Below, in pieces: positions 1-4,862 of a stretch of DNA of 14,230 nucleotides (the first letter of the stretch is position 1; each line of letters starts with the position of its first letter). The DNA is from DASUTB01 sp036374835. Lineage in GTDB: Bacteria > Actinomycetota > Actinomycetes > Jiangellales > Jiangellaceae. The notes beneath the pieces are model-generated. The model saw nothing but the letters and a program-made list of their open reading frames with translations. It was not told the origin of the DNA and did not search any database. Location of the stretch: the NCBI GenBank assembly GCA_036374835.1, contig DASUTB010000137.1:1-14230 (forward strand), given 5' to 3'. The position numbers were made by a program, and so were the translations under genes.

Positions 1-4
1 CATC

Positions 5-22
5 CCACCCCAGGTGGGGTGG
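5..22. promoter_or_regulatory. CsoR-type operator palindrome, class A copy 1
   Basis: CCACCCCA-GG-TGGGGTGG is a perfect 8-bp inverted repeat around a 2-bp centre. Its first 16 bases match the palindrome at 314-329 in 15 of 16 positions. GC-tract palindromes of this layout are the known targets of CsoR/DUF156 repressors, and this one resembles the Mycobacterium tuberculosis CsoR site as I recall it. No gene inside the window starts next to it. It may regulate a gene to the left, or act with the second copy 309 bp away. Confidence 0.65.
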
Positions 23-311
23 ACGCCAGTCCCTTAACGATGAGCAGAACGACCCCTTCGCAGCCGGGACCATCGGCCCGGGCCGGATACATCGGCAGGA
101 CCAGGAAACGCAACATTCCAACTGCCGGGGTTGCGGACACACCGCATGTTGCAGTCATTCCAGGCGTGCCGCATCGCCGCCCTCCCCGCTGGAGACGGCG
201 GACAATGCGCGGACGCTCCGGCAAGTTCACGCGGGCCGTCCTCGTCTCTGGAGCCTGACCATGTGCCGCGGTGAGTGGGCTGATGACGGCCGTGCACAGG
301 GTGGTAACTCC

Positions 312-328
312 CCCCACCCTAGGTGGGG
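312..328. promoter_or_regulatory. CsoR-type operator palindrome, class A copy 2
   Basis: CCCCACC-CTA-GGTGGGG is a perfect 7-bp inverted repeat with a 3-bp centre, 38 bp upstream of the DUF156 start at 366. A possible -10 element (TAGAAT, 335-340) follows within 7 bp, so a bound repressor would occlude RNA polymerase. This fits autoregulation of the downstream repressor gene, the usual arrangement in the CsoR family. Confidence 0.72.
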
Positions 329-334
329 TCGCGC

Positions 335-340
335 TAGAAT
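335..340 (+). promoter_or_regulatory. Possible -10 element for the first DUF156 gene
   Basis: TAGAAT matches the TATAAT consensus at 5 of 6 positions and directly follows the operator at 312-328. The region where a -35 box would lie is occupied by the C-tract of the operator and shows no good match to TTGACA. The call therefore rests on position and the -10 match alone. Confidence 0.4.
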
Positions 341-365
341 GGAGGAAACGACGAGAGAGGGTCCC

Positions 366-731
366 ATGTCCACGACAGACCAGGTGCCCGCCGGTCACGA
401 CACGGACCGCGAGACCACCATCGATGCATACAACCGGGCTGTCACCAACCGTCTCAAGACCGCGCGCGGCCACCTTGACGGGATTATCCGCATGGTCGAG
501 GCCGACGCATGGTGCCCTGACATCATGAAGCAGCTATCCGCGGTTCAGGGGATGCTCGAGGGCACCAGCCGCGAAGTGTTCCGTCACCACCTCGAAACCC
601 ATGTCGCGGACGCCATCGCCGCCGGTCGCACCCACGAGATCGTCGACGAACTGATGGAAACCCTCAAGTACGACAAGCGAGTCCTTCGACCGACGCCCGA
701 GACCGAGCCCCAGCAGTGGAGAGCCACCTAG
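366..731 (+). CDS. CsoR/RcnR-family (DUF156) metal-sensing repressor, C-H-H type
   Basis: This 121-residue protein has the all-helical DUF156 fold: a basic first helix (N-R-L-K-T-A-R-G-H-L-D-G), then a long helix with AWCPDIMKQ and a third with FRHHLETHV. Members are DNA-binding tetramers that leave GC-tract operators when metal, formaldehyde or persulfide modifies the conserved sites. Spacing places the ligands at Cys50, His75 and His79 (+25 and +29), matching Cys36-His61-Cys65 of copper CsoR except that the last Cys is His. That pattern is closer to RcnR (Ni/Co) than to a copper sensor, so the effector is uncertain. I chose ATG 366 because a GAGAGAGG ribosome site precedes it; an in-frame ATG at 339 would overlap the presumed -10 box. 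An acidic C-terminal tail of about 20 residues follows the core. It probably represses itself through the palindrome at 312-328. Confidence 0.9.
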   Translation: MSTTDQVPAGHDTDRETTIDAYNRAVTNRLKTARGHLDGIIRMVEADAWCPDIMKQLSAVQGMLEGTSREVFRHHLETHVADAIAAGRTHEIVDELMETLKYDKRVLRPTPETEPQQWRAT

Positions 732-888
732 GTCGTCGGCCACATCGACTACCCAGCGCTCGGTCTGTTCCCACGTCGCGCTTGAGGCGTCGGGCAACGA
801 GGCAGACATTCACCCGGTAGGCGAGTACCGCGCTGGCGAGGGTGGCGATGGCCATGATTCCCCAGAACCGCAGGCTCACCGGTTCCAT
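664..888 (-). pseudogene. Short ORF resembling the C-terminal end of a DUF4396 membrane protein (remnant or small protein)
   Basis: Starting at the ATG at 888 on minus, 74 residues can be read. The first 40 or so contain one hydrophobic segment in the order F-W-x-x-M-x-x-A, then Y-R-V-N-V-x-L-V-x-R-x-L-K. From memory this matches the conserved end of DUF4396 integral membrane proteins (FW..M..A....YPVN.WL..RG.K). The proline of the YPVN motif is Arg here, and the usual N-terminal helices are absent. The last third runs antisense to the end of the repressor gene at 366-731 and looks non-coding. No good ribosome site precedes 888. Two CsoR-type palindromes lie 28-93 bp upstream in its direction. 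It is either a decayed, truncated gene or a very small membrane protein divergent from the second repressor. Confidence 0.35.
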
Positions 889-915
889 GGCCGACGGGCT
901 GCGGGTCAGGGATAC

Positions 916-928
916 ACCCCCTAGGGGT
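916..928. promoter_or_regulatory. CsoR-type operator palindrome, class B copy 1
   Basis: ACCCC-CTA-GGGGT is a perfect 5-bp inverted repeat around a 3-bp centre. Aligned over 14 bases it matches the site at 968-981 in 12 positions, but it differs in arm composition from the sites at 5-22 and 312-328. It lies between the minus-strand ORF starting at 888 and the repressor gene starting at 1097. Confidence 0.62.
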
Positions 929-966
929 AGGGCCATTCGTCCCACAGCACAAGGACCACATGCCCC

Positions 967-981
967 TACCTCCCAGGGGTA
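967..981. promoter_or_regulatory. CsoR-type operator palindrome, class B copy 2, overlapping a possible promoter
   Basis: TACCTCCCAGGGGTA pairs at 5 of 7 symmetric positions. It runs into TATACC at 980-985, a possible -10 element for the plus-strand repressor gene at 1097, although no good -35 is visible. Its centre is 52 bp from that of the palindrome at 916-928, about five DNA turns, so both sites face the same side of the helix. Confidence 0.58.
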
Positions 982-1085
982 TACCGGCATCAGACTGGCC
1001 GTGAAAGTACAGCTCCGGAGGCTCCTCGGTTGGTAAAGCGCCGGCTGCATTGGCTGATCGGGCTCAACGAGGCGTGTGAGCAGCT

Positions 1086-1094
1086 AGGAGAAGG
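1086..1094 (+). promoter_or_regulatory. Ribosome binding site fixing the second DUF156 start
   Basis: AGGAGAAGG ends 2 bases before ATG 1097, with its AGGAG core 6 bases upstream. This is a strong Shine-Dalgarno match and supports the chosen start. Confidence 0.7.
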
Positions 1095-1096
1095 CG

Positions 1097-1450
1097 ATGA
1101 CGACCCTCACCACGGCGGCACGCAACAGTGAATGCACGCCGCTCCCGAACGACGCGGCGACTCGCCCTGCCCGTGGGTATGCGTCGGGGAAGGACGACTA
1201 CCTGCTCCGGTTGCGCAGGATCGAAGGCCAGATCCGTGGCCTGCAGAAGATGATCGAGGATGATCGGTGGTGCCCGGAGGTGGTGACTCAGGTCGCCGCG
1301 GCAATCAGGGCCTTGCAGGAGGTCTCTGTGGGGGTGCTCAATGACCACCTGCGTCATTGTGTCTTGCCTGCGGCCAGAGCCTCCGCCGCCGAGGGCGAGC
1401 TCAGGCTGGACGAGGTCGCGGCCACTGTTCGCCAGGTCGTCCGGTTGTAG
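1097..1450 (+). CDS. csoR: CsoR-family (DUF156) copper-type repressor, C-H-C triad
   Basis: This 117-residue protein has a roughly 32-residue low-complexity N-terminal extension and then the DUF156 helical core: D-Y-L-L-R-L-R-R-I-E-G-Q-I-R-G-L-Q, DDRWCPEVVTQ and LNDHLRHCVLPA. Cys59, His84 and Cys88 keep the +25 and +29 spacing of the trigonal Cu(I) site of CsoR, so a copper or thiol/persulfide sensor is the best reading; a CstR-like persulfide role cannot be excluded. An extra Cys13 lies in the extension. The family represses copper efflux or sulfur detoxification operons and dissociates on Cu(I) or persulfide binding. The gene is 72 bp upstream of the HAD-GH65-YHS gene on the same strand, with no terminator between, so the two are probably co-transcribed and controlled by the palindromes at 916-981. 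No copper ATPase or chaperone gene is present in the window. Confidence 0.92.
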   Translation: MTTLTTAARNSECTPLPNDAATRPARGYASGKDDYLLRLRRIEGQIRGLQKMIEDDRWCPEVVTQVAAAIRALQEVSVGVLNDHLRHCVLPAARASAAEGELRLDEVAATVRQVVRL

Positions 1451-1507
1451 GGCTAACGAGGCAAGCCGTCCCAGGCTGACTGACATGCGATGCGGCTGCG
1501 GACGCGC

Positions 1508-1517
1508 GGAGGTGATC
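1508..1517 (+). promoter_or_regulatory. Full-length Shine-Dalgarno deciding the GH65 start
   Basis: GGAGGTGATC complements the typical bacterial 16S rRNA 3' end over ten bases and ends 5 bases before GTG 1523. An in-frame ATG at 1490 lies upstream of this site and has no ribosome site of its own, so GTG 1523 is the likely start. Confidence 0.8.
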
Positions 1518-1522
1518 ATCCG

Positions 1523-4500
1523 GTGACTGCTACCGAGACCGGCGCCCGGTCGCCCGTGCGTAGGCGTGAGCAAGCGTCGCTGGTTTTGCACCAACTCGAT
1601 GCGGTGCTGTTCGACCTCGACACCGTGTTTGATGCTGTCCGCCCGCGGGAGGCCGCCGTGGCGCTGCTGGCACGGCTGCGTGCAGCTGGTGTCGCCGTGG
1701 CTGTGGTGTCGGGACGCCGACCCTGCGCCGGGCTAGACGGTCTGGTCGACGTCGTCGTGGACGGCGGGGTGGCTGCGGTGATGGCGCTGGCCGGTCCGCC
1801 GGACCCGGCTGTCTATCTCGAAGCCGCCCGGCGGCTCGGGGTGGACCCGGACCGGGCAGCGGTCGTCGACGACTCCGCCGCCGGCGTGGCCGCCGGGCGT
1901 CGGGGCAACTTCGGCGTTGTCGTAGGCGTCGGCCGGGACGCCGACGAGCCGGAGCTCATCGAGGCCGGTGCCGATTTTGTCGTCCTCGATCTGGCGACCG
2001 TCCCCGTGGAGGGTTCGGGCCCGCTGTCGGACGGTTGGCATCTGACCTACCACCCGACCAGCGAGGCCGGCGAGGGGATGCGCGAGACGCTGTGCACATT
2101 GGCCAACGGGTATGTCGGTACCCGGGGCGCCGCGACGTGGGCCACGGCCGACGGCGTGCGCTACCCCGGCACCTACCTGGCCGGTGTCTACAACCGGCTA
2201 GTCAGCGACGTCGCCGACCGGTGGGTCGAGCGGGAGAGCCTGGTAAACGCGCCGAACTGGCTGCCGCTGTCGTTCTCCGCCGACGGCGGCCCGTTCCTCG
2301 GCGAGTCCGGCGTGACGGTCACCGCCGAGGAGCTTCGCCTGGATCTGCACAGTGGAGTGCTGCGCCGCCGCTATCAGGTGACCGACCTGGACGGGCGGCG
2401 CACCTCGGTCACCGAGCGGCGGCTGGTGTCGATGGCCGACCCGCACCTGGCGGCGATCTCGGTCGACCTGATCGCCGAGAACTGGTCCGGGCGGCTGTGC
2501 GTCCGGTCCGGCATCGACGGCACGTGCTGCGCTGATCAGACCGTCGAGGCGCGACAGTTGGCACATTGCCATCTGCGCCTCGCCGGCACCGGTGAGGACC
2601 CGGACGGCGTCGCCTGGCTGGCCGCGCGCACCATCCAGTCCGATGTTCTGATCGCCGAGGCAGCCCGCACCCGCGTCGACGGCGCGTCGCAACCCCCGCA
2701 ACGTGCGCCTGGCGCGCGCAGCGTCGCACACGAGTACAGCGTCGAGCTCGCCAAGGGAGCGCGGTGCCGGGTGGAGAAGATCGTCGCCATCCACACGTCC
2801 CACGACCGGGCCATCTCCGAACCGGTCACCGCGGCACGCCAGGCCGTCGCCGACGCGCCAGGTTTCGCCGAGTTGCTCGCCGCGCACCGGGCGGCGTGGG
2901 CGCGGCTGTGGGCGCAGGCCGGCATAGAGATCGACGCAGCCGGAAGACCCGCGGGGGTGGTGAACCTGCACCTGTTCCACCTCCTGCAGGTCGCCGCCCC
3001 GCATGTCGCCGAACTGGACGTCGGGCTCGGGGCGCGCGGCCTGCACGGGGAGGGCTACGAGGGCCACATATTCTGGGACGAGCTGTTCGTCTTCCCGGTG
3101 CTGAACCTCCGCATTCCCCGCGTCGGCCGGGCCCTGCTGCGCTACCGCCAGCGCCGCCTGCCCGGAGCGAGGCGCCTGGCTCGGGCCGCCGGCGAGGCGG
3201 GCGCCCGCTTTCCCTGGCAATCCGGCAGCGACGGGCGCGACGAGACCCCCACGATGCTGTTCAACCCCCGATCGCGGCGCTGGATGCCCGACCGGTCAGC
3301 CAACCAGCGTCACGTGGGTCTCGCCGTCGCCTACAACTATTGGCAGCACTGGCAGACCACCGCCGACGATGCCTTCTTCTTCGAAGACGGCGCTGAGGTC
3401 CTGTTCGAGGTCGCTCGTCACTTCGCCCACCTGGCCGGCTTCGATGAGCAGCTAGGCCGCTTCCGCATCCGCGGGGTGATGGGGCCCGACGAGTTCCACG
3501 ACGGCTACCCCTGGACCGACGCCGCGGGTATCGATGACAACGCCTACACCAACGTCCTGACCGCCTGGGTACTCAGCTGCGCCGTGGAGCTGGCCGAGCG
3601 GCTCACCCACGACCGGCGCGGCGACATACTCACCCGCCTCGGCATCGACGACGCCGAACTCACCCACTTCGACGACGTCGCCCGCCGCCTGCATGTGCCC
3701 TTCCATGACGGGATCATCAGCCAGTTCGCAGGCTACGAGCAGCTCGAGCCGATCAACCTCGACGCCTACCGCGACCGCTACGGCAACATCGGACGCCTCG
3801 ATCTCATCCTGGAAGCCGAAGGCGACACGGTGCGCCGTTATCAGGTCGCCAAGCAAGCCGACGCCCTCATGCTCGTCTACCTGTTCTCGCTCCACGAACT
3901 CCGCCGAATCTTCGAGCGGCTCGGCTACCAGCTACCCGACGAGATGTTGCAGCACACCATCGACTACTACCTGGCCCGCACCACTCACGGCTCGACGCTC
4001 TCCCGGGTCGTGCACTCCTGGGTGGACGCACGGCGAGACCGGCATGCCTCCTGGCAGCGGTTCAGCCGCGCGCTCGCCGCCGACATGGCCGACACCCAAG
4101 GCGGCACCACCGCGGAAGGCGTGCACCTCGGCGCCATGGCCGGCACCATCGACATCCTGCAGCGCTGCTACACCGGCTTGGAAACACGCGCCGCAACGCT
4201 CGTCCTCAACCCCGCGCTTCCCAACGAGCTGGACCATCTCCGCCTCAACCTCGCCTACCGCGGACACCACCTTGACATTCGCATCGGCCACAACGAGCTC
4301 ACCGTCGCCTCCGCTCCCGGCCAGGCCGCGCCCATCGCCGTAGAACTCGCCGACCGCAAGCTGACCCTCCACCACGGCGATCACGTCCACCGTCGCCTCG
4401 CGGGCACGCCAGGCACCACGCGCCAGTGCGAACCCCAGCAGCAGCAGCCCACTGCGATCACCACCGACCCGGTCTGCGGCATGACCATCGAACAATCCAC

Positions 4501-4621
4501 CGCCGCCGCCTCAGTCACCTACCACGGCAGCGCCTACTTCTTCTGCAGCACCGCGTGCCAGGAACAGTTCCAAGCCGACCCCGACCGCTACACCGCGCCC
4601 GAGACCCCGCAATATGCCTGA
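1523..4621 (+). CDS. HAD-like / GH65 disaccharide phosphorylase / YHS-domain fusion protein
   Basis: The 1032-residue cytoplasmic protein has three parts. Residues 20-160 form a HAD-like beta-phosphoglucomutase domain with the nucleophile pair Asp31/Asp33 (FDLDTVFD), Ser63 and Asp116/Asp117, but with no cap domain, Thr instead of Gly after DxD, and Pro92 where the catalytic Lys should be. Residues about 172-960 are a complete GH65 phosphorylase: GHIFWDELF (Trp518), the general acid Glu657 in MGPDEFHDG, K777-Q-A-D, and phosphate-binding H822-G-S-T-L-S. GH65 enzymes phosphorolyse trehalose, maltose or kojibiose to beta-glucose 1-phosphate and glucose; trehalose is the likeliest substrate in this lineage but is not proven. 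After a Gln-rich linker, residues 982-1025 form a YHS/TRASH domain (DPVCGM, FCSTAC), a metal-binding module usual in copper ATPases. It is probably an operon with the copper-type repressor upstream. HAD-GH65 fusions are known in actinobacteria (compare M. tuberculosis Rv2006); the YHS tail is unusual. Confidence 0.93.
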   Translation: MTATETGARSPVRRREQASLVLHQLDAVLFDLDTVFDAVRPREAAVALLARLRAAGVAVAVVSGRRPCAGLDGLVDVVVDGGVAAVMALAGPPDPAVYLEAARRLGVDPDRAAVVDDSAAGVAAGRRGNFGVVVGVGRDADEPELIEAGADFVVLDLATVPVEGSGPLSDGWHLTYHPTSEAGEGMRETLCTLANGYVGTRGAATWATADGVRYPGTYLAGVYNRLVSDVADRWVERESLVNAPNWLPLSFSADGGPFLGESGVTVTAEELRLDLHSGVLRRRYQVTDLDGRRTSVTERRLVSMADPHLAAISVDLIAENWSGRLCVRSGIDGTCCADQTVEARQLAHCHLRLAGTGEDPDGVAWLAARTIQSDVLIAEAARTRVDGASQPPQRAPGARSVAHEYSVELAKGARCRVEKIVAIHTSHDRAISEPVTAARQAVADAPGFAELLAAHRAAWARLWAQAGIEIDAAGRPAGVVNLHLFHLLQVAAPHVAELDVGLGARGLHGEGYEGHIFWDELFVFPVLNLRIPRVGRALLRYRQRRLPGARRLARAAGEAGARFPWQSGSDGRDETPTMLFNPRSRRWMPDRSANQRHVGLAVAYNYWQHWQTTADDAFFFEDGAEVLFEVARHFAHLAGFDEQLGRFRIRGVMGPDEFHDGYPWTDAAGIDDNAYTNVLTAWVLSCAVELAERLTHDRRGDILTRLGIDDAELTHFDDVARRLHVPFHDGIISQFAGYEQLEPINLDAYRDRYGNIGRLDLILEAEGDTVRRYQVAKQADALMLVYLFSLHELRRIFERLGYQLPDEMLQHTIDYYLARTTHGSTLSRVVHSWVDARRDRHASWQRFSRALAADMADTQGGTTAEGVHLGAMAGTIDILQRCYTGLETRAATLVLNPALPNELDHLRLNLAYRGHHLDIRIGHNELTVASAPGQAAPIAVELADRKLTLHHGDHVHRRLAGTPGTTRQCEPQQQQPTAITTDPVCGMTIEQSTAAASVTYHGSAYFFCSTACQEQFQADPDRYTAPETPQYA

Positions 4622-4648
4622 GAATCAGGCCAAGCCCCTCCCGCCGCG

Positions 4649-4692
4649 GATGTCTTGAGACAGCGTGTCGCCGATGTCCTGAACCACGACAC
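4649..4692. repeat. Short tandem GATGTCYTGA motif downstream of the GH65 gene
   Basis: GATGTCTTGA (4649-4658) and GATGTCCTGA (4673-4682) are direct repeats with a 24-bp period. GTGTCG (4665-4670) and CGACAC (4687-4692) form an inverted pair around the second copy. Sequences of this appearance occur at the ends of some actinobacterial insertion sequences, but no transposase is present, so an insertion-sequence scar is only a guess. Confidence 0.35.
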
Positions 4693-4720
4693 CGCCACCC
4701 CGACGAAACAGCAGGTCAGA

Positions 4721-4748
4721 GGCCGGTCACCCGAGCAGGTGACCGGCC
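4721..4748. terminator. Strong hairpin, probable bidirectional terminator
   Basis: GGCCGGTCACC (4721-4731) and GGTGACCGGCC (4738-4748) form a perfect 11-bp stem with the 6-base loop CGAGCA. On plus it is followed by CTTTG, a short U-run. It lies between the convergent ends of the GH65 gene (4621) and the permease gene (4863), where a shared terminator would serve both. Weak U-tracts are common for high-GC actinobacterial terminators. Confidence 0.75.
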
Positions 4749-4862
4749 CTTTGATCGCTTGTGCATGAATTGTCGCGGGCACAATGGACAAGGGCGTGCG
4801 GTCCGCCATCCGCCCGCCCGCGTGCGGGCCGGGCTCGTCCGGGAGGCTCAACGAAATCGCGG

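Larger units (their letters stand above)
1..365. other. Non-coding regulatory stretch upstream of the first DUF156 repressor
   Basis: I see no convincing gene here. The short open frames on both strands have low-complexity Arg/Pro/Ser-rich translations, no ribosome binding site and no recognisable domain. The stretch carries two GC-tract palindromes (5-22 and 312-328) and the presumed promoter of the gene starting at 366. The left palindrome lies at the window edge, so it may belong to a gene outside the window. Confidence 0.6.

Noticed and set aside
19..297. Open frames on both strands in the first 300 bases
   Set aside because: Translations are rich in Arg, Pro and Ser, lack ribosome sites and overlap operator sequence. 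A minus frame from 116 off the left edge has some hydrophobic content but is too short to support.
2198..3220. A 340-codon open frame on minus opposite the GH65 domain
   Set aside because: It is a shadow of the GH65 coding frame, with no ribosome site and a low-complexity translation. The same holds for the minus frames at 3452-3895 and 3932-4495.
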